A DNA stretch of 64,000 nucleotides, taken from positions 1 to 64,000 of the forward strand of contig JACRKC010000112.1 in the NCBI GenBank assembly GCA_016235555.1, given 5' to 3'. Of this stretch, positions 8,290-16,521 are shown in pieces. The position numbers were made by a program, and so were the translations under genes. The DNA comes from Verrucomicrobiota bacterium (GTDB taxonomy: Bacteria > Verrucomicrobiota > Verrucomicrobiia > Opitutales > Opitutaceae). The notes below the pieces were generated by a model. That model searched no databases. It worked only from the letters and a program-made list of their open reading frames with translations, and was not told the origin of the DNA. The stretch's first letter is position 1. Each line of letters begins with the position of its first letter.

Positions 8290-9741
8290 ATGAAACGGCT
8301 GCCTCCCCTCGCCTTCCTGATCGCCTGCGCGTTGCTCGTGGCACCGCGCGCTATGCTGAGCGCGGCGGACGCGACAGCGGGCTTCGTCAATGCCGCGCAG
8401 TTCGGCTTTTCTCCGGCGGCGACCGGACTCGAAAACACCGCCGCGCTCCAGCGGGCCGTCGATCAGCGTGGCACGATCGTCGTGAGCCAGCCGGGCATCT
8501 ACAAGGTGGCCGGCACCGTGTTCATCGGCAGCCACACGTCGCTCGTCTTCGGACACAACGTCTTCCTCCAGAAATCCGACGAGCAGGGCGCGTTTACGCA
8601 TGTGCTGCTCAACAAGGGCGCGCTGACCAAGACCTACGACGAGCACATCTCGGTCGAGGGGCTCTCCATCATCGTCAACGGGATGGATGTGCGGAAATTC
8701 CTCGTCTACGGCCTGCACGGGCAGCTCGCGTTTTTCTACGTGAAAGACCTGCGCGTGGAGCGCTTCCGCTGCCTCGATCTCGGCAAGGCGCAATACGGCA
8801 TCCACATCTGCACCTTCGAGGATATCGTCGTGCGCGACGTCGTGATCCATGGCGACAAGGACGGTGTGCACCTCGGGCGCGGCAAGCGCTTCACGATCAG
8901 CGGCGGCGTGTTCAAGACCTTCGACGATGCCATCGCGCTCAACGCCCACGACTACGACGTCGGCAATCCCGAGCTCGGCTGGATCGAGGATGGCGTGGTG
9001 GAAAACTGCCACGATCTCACCGACGACAAGCGCAAGATCGGCTACTTCTGCCGCATTCTCGCCGGCGCGTGGATCGACTGGCGCGAGGGCATGGAGGTGC
9101 AAAAATCCGACACCGTCGTGTCCAACGGCCGGCTCTACCGCGTGTTCGCCGATCCCGACGAGAAGATCTACCGTTCGGTCACGCGGCCCACCCACGAGTC
9201 GGGCGCGCAGGTGCTCGACGGCATCAAGTGGGTCGTCGTCCAGAACGACGTCACCTACACCGCCGGCGTGCGCAACGTCGTCTTCCGCGACATTTTTCTC
9301 GAAAAGCCGCGCATCGGTTTCTCGGTGCACTTCGACGTCGGCCGGTTCAGCCGCTCCTATTACCCCGGAGCACTCGTCCCCAAACAGGAGCAACTCCTCT
9401 TCGACAACGTGCGCGTGCTGCACGATCAACCGGCCCAGTTGCTCTCGGTCGGCACGCCCATGGACGTGCTCACGATCGTCAACTCCAGCTTCCGCAACAG
9501 CCGGATCAATTTCCACGGCAACAAGGCGATGGCCGACTACCTGAAAACCAAGATCAACATCCACGGCTGCGTCTTCAACCAGCCCGGCGCGATGGACCTC
9601 GTGACGAACAGCGTCCCCGGCAAACAGATCGTGCTAAAGACCTCCGGGAATCTCGAGCTGCACGACAATTTCACCGCCCGGGTCGTCGCCGGACCGGGCA
9701 CGATCGTGGTCGATTCGGATCTCACCGGCCTGCGCAAATGA
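8290..9741 (+). CDS. Pectin-lyase-fold protein, GH28-like, exported
   Basis: A 483-residue secreted protein (signal peptide MKRLPPLAFLIACALLVAPR..., cleavage near LSAADA) with right-handed parallel beta-helix character. Motifs such as GDKDGVHLGRG and FKTFDDAIALNAH resemble polygalacturonase-type (GH28) strands with paired acidic residues. Repeated short beta-strand patterns (VRNVVFRDIFLEKPR, SSFRNSRINFHG) run through the rest. It is likely a glycosidase or lyase acting on a plant polysaccharide; the exact family and substrate are uncertain. It is divergent from the TonB-dependent receptor, a common pairing for glycan uptake. Confidence 0.75.
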   Translation: MKRLPPLAFLIACALLVAPRAMLSAADATAGFVNAAQFGFSPAATGLENTAALQRAVDQRGTIVVSQPGIYKVAGTVFIGSHTSLVFGHNVFLQKSDEQGAFTHVLLNKGALTKTYDEHISVEGLSIIVNGMDVRKFLVYGLHGQLAFFYVKDLRVERFRCLDLGKAQYGIHICTFEDIVVRDVVIHGDKDGVHLGRGKRFTISGGVFKTFDDAIALNAHDYDVGNPELGWIEDGVVENCHDLTDDKRKIGYFCRILAGAWIDWREGMEVQKSDTVVSNGRLYRVFADPDEKIYRSVTRPTHESGAQVLDGIKWVVVQNDVTYTAGVRNVVFRDIFLEKPRIGFSVHFDVGRFSRSYYPGALVPKQEQLLFDNVRVLHDQPAQLLSVGTPMDVLTIVNSSFRNSRINFHGNKAMADYLKTKINIHGCVFNQPGAMDLVTNSVPGKQIVLKTSGNLELHDNFTARVVAGPGTIVVDSDLTGLRK

Positions 9742-9765
9742 GCCGGCCATGATTCGACAGCAATG

Positions 9766-9999
9766 GTAGCGCGGTGCTTCAGCCCGCGCCAGGCCCATCC
9801 GATGAGATGCGAGTGCGGGGGCGCATCTCAGTTTTCTGCAATGTGTCCGCACCGCAGGGGTGGGCCGCGCGCTCCGCGCACGGCCAGCGCGTGGCGATGC
9901 CCGCTCGTTCCTGGCCGCCCGCGGAGCGGCCGGCCCACCTTCCGGCTTGCTGCAAGAAAGTGAAATGCGCCCCGAGTGCGGGCTGAAGCACCGCACTAC
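9766..9999. repeat. 234-bp GTAG/CTAC long palindrome (MITE-like)
   Basis: The ends 9766-9787 and 9978-9999 are near-perfect reverse complements beginning GTAG and ending CTAC. Inside, GGCGCAT... sequences and GGGTGGGCCGCGCG... pair with complementary copies, giving imperfect symmetry over most of the element. No usable reading frame was found. It fills nearly the whole 307-bp gap between the beta-helix gene and the acyltransferase. Confidence 0.75.
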
Positions 10000-10048
10000 T
10001 GCTCCGGCGCCTTGACGCTGTGGGTGCACTCGCCAGCCTCGCGGGACG

Positions 10049-11275
10049 ATGCAGAACGTCGTCATCGCGAAACCCTATCGCTTCGTGGCGCCGCATCGCG
10101 GGAAGCTGTGGTGGCGGTTGTTTCGCCCCATCCTGCCCTTCTATCTGCGCAAAACCGCCGGCATCGTGCAGGTCGAGTGCCGCCAGGTGGAACGGCTGCG
10201 CGCCTCGCTCGACGCCGGCCACGGGATCATGCTCGTGCCCAATCATTGCCGTCCGCCCGATCCGATGGTGCTCGGCATCCTCTCCGACCAGCTCGCGCAA
10301 CCGCTCTACGTCATCGCGAGCTGGCACCTTTTCATGCAGAACGCGTTTCAATCGTTCCTGCTGCCGCGGCTCGGCGTGTTTTCGATTTATCGCGAAGGCA
10401 CCGACCGCGAGGCGCTGAAGTGTGCGATGCAGGTCACGGCCGCAGCCGATCGTCCTCTCGTGATTTTTCCGGAGGGCGTGATTTCGCGACACAACGACAA
10501 GCTCAACAACCTCATGGAAGGCACCGCGCTCATGGCGCGCGGCGCGGCGAAGGAGCGCGCCAGGCTCAACCCGCCCGGCAAGGTCGTCGTGCATCCCGTG
10601 GCCATCCGCTATTTCTTCGACGGCGATGTGCGGGCCGCCGTCGAACCGGTGCTGCGCGACGTCGAACGACGGCTCACCTGGCAGCCACAGCACGATCTCT
10701 CCCTCGAAGCCCGCATCGAGAAAATCGGCAAGGCATTACTGGCGATGAAGGAGATCGAATATTTCGGCGCTGCGCAGGAAGGCGCGCTGGGCGATCGCCT
10801 GCAGAAACTGATCGACCGGCTGCTGGTCCCGCTGGAGGCCGAGTGGCTGAAGGGCCGGCGCGAAAAAGACATCGTGCAGCGGGTGAAGCTGCTCCGCATC
10901 GCGATCGTGCCGGACATGGCGGCGGGCGCGCTCGAGGAGGCGGAGTTGCAGCGTCGCTGGCGGCAGCTCGCCGACATCTACCTCGCGCAGCAGATCGCGT
11001 TCTATCCCGTGGGCTACTGGGGCGAAAACCCGACGCCGGAACGGTTGCTCGAGACCGTCGAGAAATTTGAGGAGGATCTCACGGACGCGGCCCGCGTTCA
11101 TGCGCCGATGCGCGCCGTGGTCGACGTGGGGGAAGCCATCGAGGTGTCACCCGAGCGCGCCCGCGGTGCCGACGGCGATCCGTTGATGGGCGCGATCCGG
11201 GAACAACTCGAAGCGATGCTGGCGGCGTCGCTGGCGGAACGGAGGCCGGCCTCAGCCCAAGCTCAAACTGCTTGA
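10049..11275 (+). CDS. PlsC-like phospholipid/glycerol acyltransferase
   Basis: A 408-residue member of the LPLAT/PlsC superfamily, which moves acyl chains onto lysophospholipid or related acceptors at the cytoplasmic membrane. The HX4D catalytic motif is NHCRPPD (H66, D71), and the acceptor-binding FPEG motif follows at about residues 139-142. The core family domain is about 200 residues, so the C-terminal half (helical, charged) is an extra region of unknown role. No signal peptide is visible. The next gene, 85 bp downstream, encodes a PAP2-type membrane phosphatase, which suggests shared lipid metabolism. Confidence 0.82.
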   Translation: MQNVVIAKPYRFVAPHRGKLWWRLFRPILPFYLRKTAGIVQVECRQVERLRASLDAGHGIMLVPNHCRPPDPMVLGILSDQLAQPLYVIASWHLFMQNAFQSFLLPRLGVFSIYREGTDREALKCAMQVTAAADRPLVIFPEGVISRHNDKLNNLMEGTALMARGAAKERARLNPPGKVVVHPVAIRYFFDGDVRAAVEPVLRDVERRLTWQPQHDLSLEARIEKIGKALLAMKEIEYFGAAQEGALGDRLQKLIDRLLVPLEAEWLKGRREKDIVQRVKLLRIAIVPDMAAGALEEAELQRRWRQLADIYLAQQIAFYPVGYWGENPTPERLLETVEKFEEDLTDAARVHAPMRAVVDVGEAIEVSPERARGADGDPLMGAIREQLEAMLAASLAERRPASAQAQTA

Positions 11276-11347
11276 ACAGGAAGGACGGAAAGAACGGGAA
11301 GAAAATCGGCAGAAAACTCCTTCCCGATCTTCCCGTCCTTCCTGTTC
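11274..11347. repeat. Inverted repeat built from short GGAAG-type units
   Basis: Arms 11274-11303 and 11318-11347 match at about 27 of 30 positions as reverse complements. Each arm is a run of 8-9 nt near-repeats (GGAAGGAC, GGAAAGAAC and variants). The left arm overlaps the last two bases of the acyltransferase stop codon. Confidence 0.8.
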
Positions 11348-11360
11348 CCAATTCAACTCA

Positions 11361-12008
11361 ATGACTACGCCCCAACAAATCGGCCTGCGGTTCGGCTTCG
11401 TCGCGGTGGCCATCGTGCTGTGGTTTTGGACGCAGCGACTGATCGCGGCGAAGGCGCCGGCCGGCAACCGCGTGAGCGACCGGCTGCACGACTGGACCGC
11501 GCCGCTGCACGGCTGGCTCCTCGCCCATCCGCGCGTGGCGGACTGGACGCTCATCGTGACCTCGGCGCTGATCGACGTTTTCGGTCTCTACCTGTTCGCC
11601 AGCGCGATCTTCGGGCCGACGCTGCGGCCGTTCGTCGCGATCCTCCTGCTGTTTGCGATGCGGCAATCCTGCCAGGCGGTATGCACGCTGCCGACACCAC
11701 CGGGCTGCATCTGGCGGCATCCGGGGTTTCCGTCGCTCTTCGTCACCTACGGCACCAGTAACGACTTTTTCTTTTCCGGCCACACCGCGATCTCGGTGCT
11801 CGGCGCGTTGCAATTGCTGCACGAAGCGCCGCCGTGGCTGGCGGCGATCGGCGTCGCGGTGGCGGCACTCGAGGCGGGCACGGTGATCGTGCTACGGGCG
11901 CACTACACGATGGACGTGTTTGCGGCGCCGTTTGCGGCCTATGCGGCCGATGTGCTGGCCGGCCGGCTCGCGCCGGCGGTCGACGCGTGGCTGGCCGGTT
12001 TCAAGTGA
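11361..12008 (+). CDS. PAP2-type membrane phosphatase (PAP2_C-like)
   Basis: A 215-residue polytopic membrane protein. The motifs FFFSGHTA (middle) and RAHYTMDV (near the C-terminus) match the lipid-phosphatase/sphingomyelin-synthase-like PAP2_C signature, with its SGHT and R-x-HYT-x-D catalytic elements. Several hydrophobic segments surround them. It could dephosphorylate a lipid phosphate or transfer a head group. It follows the acyltransferase on the same strand. Its last 8 bp overlap the end of the convergent receiver-domain gene. Confidence 0.75.
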   Translation: MTTPQQIGLRFGFVAVAIVLWFWTQRLIAAKAPAGNRVSDRLHDWTAPLHGWLLAHPRVADWTLIVTSALIDVFGLYLFASAIFGPTLRPFVAILLLFAMRQSCQAVCTLPTPPGCIWRHPGFPSLFVTYGTSNDFFFSGHTAISVLGALQLLHEAPPWLAAIGVAVAALEAGTVIVLRAHYTMDVFAAPFAAYAADVLAGRLAPAVDAWLAGFK

Positions 12009-12399
12009 GCCCGGCGGCGGAGCGCCTGGCCAGCGCCTGCCCGATCGCCGCGAGGAATTGATCGCGGGTGAAGGGCTTCATGATCGCGGCGTCGGCGCCG
12101 AGGCCCTGCGCAATCTTGAGGTATTCGCGGCCATCCATGTAGCGGCCGCCGCCGGAGATCGCGAGCACGCGCGCGGCGGGGCGGGTTTTGCGCAGGCCCT
12201 CCATCACCTTGAGGCCATCGCCCTCGGGCATCAGGATGTCGGTCACCACGAGATCGACCGGATGCGCAGCGATGAGTTTGAGCGCCTCGGTGCCGTTGCC
12301 GGCGGTGAGCACGGCGTGGCCGAGCGGGGCGAGCCACTGTTCGAGGAGGACGCAGATATCCTGCTCGTCGTCGGCGACGAGGATCGAGAGTTGAGGCAT
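12001..12399 (-). CDS. Single-domain response regulator (CheY-like)
   Basis: A 132-residue stand-alone receiver domain. Acidic residues DDE sit at positions 10-12, the phosphoacceptor is probably D54 in VVTDILMPE, and the conserved Lys lies in IMKPF near the C-terminus. There is no output domain. The start is the ATG at 12399, directly before the receiver fold; longer starts add unrelated sequence. No histidine kinase is adjacent, so the partner is unknown. A small zinc-ribbon membrane protein gene lies upstream on the same strand (38 bp gap). Confidence 0.88.
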   Translation of the reverse strand: MPQLSILVADDEQDICVLLEQWLAPLGHAVLTAGNGTEALKLIAAHPVDLVVTDILMPEGDGLKVMEGLRKTRPAARVLAISGGGRYMDGREYLKIAQGLGADAAIMKPFTRDQFLAAIGQALARRSAAGLT

Positions 12400-12437
12400 G
12401 GCAGGGGAAGCGGAGCAAATTTCCCCGGGACGCGCAC

Positions 12438-12665
12438 TCAGAATCTCAAGCGGGCATTCTCGTGGCCGCACTTGGGGCACTTCTCGATCTGGGCGCCGGG
12501 CGCGCCGGCAAAAAGCGCATCGCAGCGGATGCAATGGAAGGCGGCGCGCCGGCGGCCGGCTTCGAAAGTCCGGTGGTCGCGCCGGTCATACCAGAGCCAC
12601 AGCGTCAGGAACCCCGCGCCAACCAGCGCGCAGTAGATCACGGCCGCGGTGGTGAATTCGAACAT
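12438..12665 (-). CDS. Small membrane protein with a zinc ribbon
   Basis: A 75-residue protein with one N-terminal transmembrane helix (about residues 5-24) and a cytosolic C-terminal zinc ribbon formed by CIRC and CPKC, about 20 residues apart. The ATG at 12665 is chosen because it puts the helix at the N-terminus. No enzymatic motif is visible. It may form a unit with the receiver-domain gene 38 bp downstream. Function unknown. Confidence 0.65.
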   Translation of the reverse strand: MFEFTTAAVIYCALVGAGFLTLWLWYDRRDHRTFEAGRRRAAFHCIRCDALFAGAPGAQIEKCPKCGHENARLRF

Positions 12666-12788
12666 GCGATAGTTGGGAACGCGGGCGCCCCCACCCGCAA
12701 CACAAACCATGCGACCGGGGGCGGTCGCGCTCCCGGGAAAGCAAAACGCGCCGAAGGCAAACTTCGGCGCGTTGAAGAGATGGAGCAG

Positions 12789-12832
12789 GTCGGGGTTCAG
12801 CCCCGACACGCCGGGCGTGAAGCCCGACCTAC
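12789..12832 (-). repeat. GTAG-type BIME next to rplQ
   Basis: On the minus strand the element begins GTAG, then GTCGGGC-ttcac-GCCCGGC, then a second hairpin with 7-bp GTCGGGG/CCCCGAC arms. The TAG inside the GTAG foot is the rplQ stop codon, so element and gene share bases. It could act as a 3'-end stabiliser for the alpha operon. Confidence 0.7.
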
Positions 12833-13374
12833 GCTTTGGCTTCGCCTTCGGCCTTCGGGGCCTCGGCGGCGGGCGCCGCCTCGGTGGCCGGAGCAGCCTC
12901 GGCCTTCGGAGCCTTGGCCTTCTTGCCGGCGCGGCGGCCCTTCGACTTCTTGTAGCCGGGGTCGTCGGCCTTCACGAGTTCGATCAAGGCGAGCTCCGCG
13001 GCATCGCTGCCGCGCTGGGCGCCGAGTTTGTAGATGCGCGTGTAACCGCCCGGACGGTTCGCGAACTCCTTGTAAGTCTCGGTAAAGAGCTTGTGGATCG
13101 CGTCCTCGTTGCGGAGGTCGGCGTGGGCGAGGCGGAGGAGGTGCAGCGCGCGGGGGGCCAGCACCTGCTTCCCGTTCTTTTCGAGCTTGGCGATCGCGCC
13201 GGCGTTTTTGGCCTTGGTGATGATTTTCTCGATCCAGGGACGCAGGGCCTTGGCTTTGGCCAGCGTGGTCTGGATGCGGCCGTGCTCGATGAGCGAGGCG
13301 CCGAGGTTCGAGAGCATCGCCTCGCGGTGTTCGCGGGTGACGCCGAGTGAGGCGTGGTGTTTTCCGTGACGCAT
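12829..13374 (-). CDS. rplQ: 50S ribosomal protein bL17
   Basis: Large-subunit protein bL17 (181 residues), which sits near the peptide exit tunnel. The core (MRHGKHHASLGVTREHRE, then the IEHGRIQTTLAKAKALRP region) is canonical. The last 35 or so residues form an Ala/Glu/Lys-rich tail beyond the usual length. It is the last gene of the alpha operon, 181 bp after rpoA; the gap holds an inverted repeat of heptamer units. Its stop codon lies inside a REP foot. Confidence 0.97.
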   Translation of the reverse strand: MRHGKHHASLGVTREHREAMLSNLGASLIEHGRIQTTLAKAKALRPWIEKIITKAKNAGAIAKLEKNGKQVLAPRALHLLRLAHADLRNEDAIHKLFTETYKEFANRPGGYTRIYKLGAQRGSDAAELALIELVKADDPGYKKSKGRRAGKKAKAPKAEAAPATEAAPAAEAPKAEGEAKA

Positions 13375-13461
13375 GGTGGTGTTTTCTTAGGGCGGCCCCG
13401 ATCGGCAATCCGGTCGCAGCGTGGGGCGGCGCGGACGGCGCGGGAACCGGAATAGTAGCGA

Positions 13462-13547
13462 GTAGCGAGTAGTGAGTAGCGGGTAGCGAGTAGAAGGACA
13501 GCGGCGCGAACACGGATGCTCGCTGCTCGCTACCCACTACTCGCTAC
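13462..13547. repeat. Inverted repeat of GTAGCGA heptamers
   Basis: The left arm (13462-13490) and right arm (13519-13547) match at 26 of 29 positions as reverse complements. The arms are tandem 7-nt units (GTAGCGA, GTAGTGA, GTAGCGG). One extra unit precedes the left arm. It lies between rpoA and rplQ, within a co-directional operon. Confidence 0.85.
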
Positions 13548-13555
13548 TTTCCGCG

Positions 13556-14557
13556 TCAGGCTTCCTTCTTGGTGTCGAGGAGGCGCTCGTCGAACTTCAT
13601 ACCGAGCGAGAGGCCGAGGGCCTCGAGCTTCTCCTTGATTTCGTTGAGCGACTTCTTGCCGAAGTTGCGATACTTGAGCATCTCCTGCTCGGTCTTCATC
13701 GCGAGTTCGCCGACGGTGGTGATGTTGGCGTTGTTCAAGCAATTCGCCGCGCGGACGGAGAGCTCGATTTCGTTGACCGACATGTTGAGCAGCTTGCGGA
13801 GCTTGTTCTGCTCCTCGCTGACCTCGGACTGCTGGTTCTCGAATTCGTATTCCTCCTGCGAAACGCGATCGAACACATCCAGGTGGTGCTTGAGGATCGA
13901 GGCGGATTGCTTGAGCGCGTCGTCCGGCGTGATGCGGCCGTCGGTCCAGATTTCGACGTTGAGCTTGTCGTAGTCGGTGATCTGGCCGACGCGGGTGGCC
14001 TCGACCGAATACTTCACGAGCTTCACCGGGGAGAAGAGCGAGTCGATCGGGATGACGCCGATGGCCTGCTCTTCCTTCTTGTTCTGCTCGCCGGGATAGT
14101 AGCCGCGGCCGGTCTTGATCTCGATCTCGGCTTCGAAGGACTTCTTGTGATCGAGGGTGCAGACGACCTGGTCGGGATTGATGATCTGGATGTTGGCGTC
14201 GGGCTGGATGTCGGCGGCCGTGACGGCGCCCTGCTTGTTGACCTTGATGAGAAGGGTGATCGGCTCGCGCTTGGTCGAGACGATGAGGATCTTCTTCAGG
14301 TTGAGAACGATGTCGGTGACATCCTCGACGACGCCCTCGATCGACTGGAATTCGTGGTTCACGCCGTCGATCTTGATGGAGGAGATGGCGGCGCCTTCGA
14401 TGGAGCTGAGGAGGACGCGGCGGAGGGAGTTGCCGATGGTGTGACCGTAGCCGGCTTCGAAGGGCTCGGCGATGAACTTGGCGTAGGTCGGCGTGGCGCC
14501 TTCCTCGACCTTGGTGAGCTTGCTGGGGAGTTCGAACTTTCCGAGGCGTTTTGGCAT
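13556..14557 (-). CDS. rpoA: RNA polymerase alpha subunit
   Basis: Alpha subunit (333 residues), the assembly scaffold for core RNA polymerase. The N-terminal dimerisation domain includes GYGHTIGNSLRRVLLSSI. The C-terminal helix-hairpin-helix domain includes ELSVRAANCLNNANI, the surface that contacts UP-element DNA and activators. Length and domain order are normal. It lies 55 bp after rpsD in the classical rpsM-rpsK-rpsD-rpoA-rplQ order. Confidence 0.98.
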   Translation of the reverse strand: MPKRLGKFELPSKLTKVEEGATPTYAKFIAEPFEAGYGHTIGNSLRRVLLSSIEGAAISSIKIDGVNHEFQSIEGVVEDVTDIVLNLKKILIVSTKREPITLLIKVNKQGAVTAADIQPDANIQIINPDQVVCTLDHKKSFEAEIEIKTGRGYYPGEQNKKEEQAIGVIPIDSLFSPVKLVKYSVEATRVGQITDYDKLNVEIWTDGRITPDDALKQSASILKHHLDVFDRVSQEEYEFENQQSEVSEEQNKLRKLLNMSVNEIELSVRAANCLNNANITTVGELAMKTEQEMLKYRNFGKKSLNEIKEKLEALGLSLGMKFDERLLDTKKEA

Positions 14558-14612
14558 GGTGGTGAACTCTGACGGTTGAGAAAAAAGAGCGGTTGGAGGA
14601 TGAAAAGCGGGC

Positions 14613-15224
14613 TCAGAAGCGCGAGTAGAACTCGACGATGAGCTGCTCGTTGATGTCCTGCGTCATCTCCTCGCGCGTGGGGAGGCGGACGACGGTGGCT
14701 TTGAAGTTCTCGGCGTCGAGCGCGAGCCAGCCGGGGACGTTGCGGATGCGGTTCTCCTCGAGGTTGCGCGTGGCAATCTGGCGGGAGGCGGGCGTGTTCT
14801 TGACCTCGATGACCTCGCCGGGCCGCACGTTGTAGCTGGCGATGTCGACCTTGTGGCCGTTGACGCGGATGTGGCCGTGGTTGACGAGCTGGCGGGCGGC
14901 GGCGCGGCTCTTGGCGAGGCCGAGCAGGTAGACCGTGCTGTCGAGGCGGGTCTCGAGGAGCTGGAGGAAGCGTTCGCCGGTGACGCCGCGCTCCTTTTTG
15001 GCGATCTCGAACACGCGGCGGAACTGGCGCTCAAGCAGGCCGTAAACGTAGCGGAGCTTCTGCTTCTCGTTGAGGCCGGTGGCGTATTCGGAAAGCTTGC
15101 GGCGGAGTTTGGGGCCGTGCTGGCCGGGCGGATAGCCGCGGCGTTCGAGGGCCTTGCCGCTGCCCAGCAGGTGCTGGCCGAAGCGGCGGCTGATGCGGGT
15201 GGTGGGGCCGGTATAACGAGCCAT
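14613..15224 (-). CDS. rpsD: 30S ribosomal protein uS4
   Basis: Primary 16S rRNA-binding protein of 203 residues, normal length, with an S4 RNA-binding domain around LDSTVYLLGLAKSRAAARQL. The conserved C-terminus is LIVEFYSRF. The N-terminal zinc cysteines seen in some uS4 forms are absent, as in the C-minus type. It lies in the alpha operon, 115 bp downstream of rpsK; that gap holds a CTGA-unit inverted repeat. Confidence 0.98.
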   Translation of the reverse strand: MARYTGPTTRISRRFGQHLLGSGKALERRGYPPGQHGPKLRRKLSEYATGLNEKQKLRYVYGLLERQFRRVFEIAKKERGVTGERFLQLLETRLDSTVYLLGLAKSRAAARQLVNHGHIRVNGHKVDIASYNVRPGEVIEVKNTPASRQIATRNLEENRIRNVPGWLALDAENFKATVVRLPTREEMTQDINEQLIVEFYSRF

Positions 15225-15235
15225 GGTGAAGAAAG

Positions 15236-15332
15236 GGCTGAAAAACTGAAGGTCTGAAAGGCTGAGTTGGGTGGAGCGGCTGAGGTTGAAAAACTGCGGG
15301 TTTCAGCCCTTCAGTCTTTCAGCTTTTCAGCC
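15236..15332. repeat. Inverted repeat of CTGAA-type octamers
   Basis: Arms 15236-15266 and 15302-15332 match at about 26 of 31 positions as reverse complements. Each arm is a tandem of 8-nt units starting CTGA (CTGAAAAA, CTGAAGGT, CTGAAAGG). It occupies the gap between rpsK and rpsD. Confidence 0.85.
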
Positions 15333-15339
15333 TCTTGGG

Positions 15340-16020
15340 TTAGACGCGGCGGCGTTTGCGGGGGCGGCAGCCGTTGTGCGGGATCGGCGTGACGTCGACG
15401 ATCGAGGTGATTTCAAGACCGATGGCTTGAAGCGCGCGGATCGCGGAGTCGCGGCCGAGGCCGGGGCCGGAGACGCGGATCTGAATATCCTTGAGGCCAT
15501 GCGACATCGCATTGCGGGCGGCGTCCTGCGCGACGACCTGCGCGGCGTAGGCCGTGGATTTGCGGGAGCCGCGGAAGTTGCACTTGCCGGCGGAGGACCA
15601 CGCGATCACCTGCCCCTTATGGTCGGTGATGGAGACGATCGTGTTGTTGAAGGAGGCGAGGACGTTGGCGACGCCGGAAGTGACGTGCTTGGAGCCCTTG
15701 GCCTTGCGGATCTTGATCTCGCCGATCTCCTCTTTCAGGAGCTCTTCGGCGGTGGGCTGGCGGGCGACGCCGTGCACCATCTCGACGGGCTTGGCGGGAG
15801 CAGCGGGTGCGCCCTCGGCCGGAGCGGCGCCGGCCGCAGGAGCCGCGGCGGGGGCGGCGCCTTCAGCAGCGGGCTTCGCGGCCTTGTCGGCCTTCGGGGC
15901 CTTGGCTTTCTTCTCGGCCCGTTCGGCAGGCTCAGGGCGGGCGGGGGCGGCAGCGGGCGCGCCTTCAGCGGCGGGCTTCGCGGGTTTTTCCTTCTTCGGA
16001 GCGGACTTTTCTTCGGACAT
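15340..16020 (-). CDS. rpsK: 30S ribosomal protein uS11 with a long N-terminal extension
   Basis: uS11 forms part of the platform of the small subunit at the mRNA exit. The conserved core starts around residue 103 ([18 protein letters not shown]) and ends with [12 protein letters not shown]. The preceding 100 or so residues are an Ala/Pro/Lys-rich low-complexity tail; usual uS11 length is about 130 residues, against 226 here. The ATG at 16020 lies 12 bp after rpsM and no internal start is as well placed, so the tail is probably translated. It contains a 21-nt repeat (15918-15938) also present twice in the M48 peptidase gene. Confidence 0.95.
   Translation of the reverse strand: MSEEKSAPKKEKPAKPAAEGAPAAAPARPEPAERAEKKAKAPKADKAAKPAAEGAAPAAAPAAGAAPAEGAPAAPAKPVEMVHGVARQPTAEELLKEEIGEIKIRKAKGSKHVTSGVANVLASFNNTIVSITDHKGQVIAWSSAGKCNFRGSRKSTAYAAQVVAQDAARNAMSHGLKDIQIRVSGPGLGRDSAIRALQAIGLEITSIVDVTPIPHNGCRPRKRRRV
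15918..15938 (-). repeat. 21-nt in-frame repeat coding RPEPAER (copy in rpsK)
   Basis: The minus strand reads GCCCTGAGCCTGCCGAACGG plus G, identical to 53440-53460 and one mismatch from 53698-53718. All three copies are read in the same frame (PE-P/L-AER). Confidence 0.8.
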
Positions 16021-16032
16021 GTTCGTGAAAGG

Positions 16033-16422
16033 TTAGGCGGAAGCGGCTTCCTTGGCTTTGGTGACGCCGACGGTCTTGCGCGGACCTTTGCGCGTGCGGG
16101 CGTTGGTGGAGGTGCGCTGGCCGCGGACGGGGAGACCGCGACGATGGCGGACGCCGCGGTAGCAATTGATCGCCTGGAGGCGTTTCAGGTTGCCGGCGAT
16201 TTCGCGGCGGAGGTCACCCTCAAGCACCCACTTGTGCTCGGTGATGATGTGGAGAATTTTGTTGAGCTGCTCCTCGGTGAGGTCCTGCGCCCGCATGGCG
16301 GGATCGAGGCCGGCTTCTTTGACGAGCAGGTCGGCGCGGGTGGCACCGATGCCGTTGATGTAACGGAGGGAGAACGCGACTTTCTTCTTCGCGGGGATTT
16401 CGACACCGAGGAGACGAGGCAT
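16033..16422 (-). CDS. rpsM: 30S ribosomal protein uS13
   Basis: Head protein of the small subunit that contacts the P-site tRNA and the B1 bridge. At 129 residues with motif [17 protein letters not shown] and a basic C-terminal tail, it is canonical. It is the first alpha-operon gene, 99 bp after map. The bL36 (rpmJ) and IF-1 (infA) genes that commonly sit between map and rpsM are absent from this gap. Confidence 0.98.
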   Translation of the reverse strand: MPRLLGVEIPAKKKVAFSLRYINGIGATRADLLVKEAGLDPAMRAQDLTEEQLNKILHIITEHKWVLEGDLRREIAGNLKRLQAINCYRGVRHRRGLPVRGQRTSTNARTRKGPRKTVGVTKAKEAASA

Positions 16423-16521
16423 GTTGGATTTGGTTGAGAGTTAGGTTTGAGATTGGATCCTTCGCTTGCGCTCAGGACTCGGCGCCATCGAGGCGCCTCG
16501 GTTGAGAGAGTGATAAAAATT

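Noticed and set aside
13462-13547. Tandem GTAGCGA units considered as a CRISPR or VNTR
   Set aside because: Units are 7 nt without spacers and are arranged as inverted arms; no cas genes nearby.
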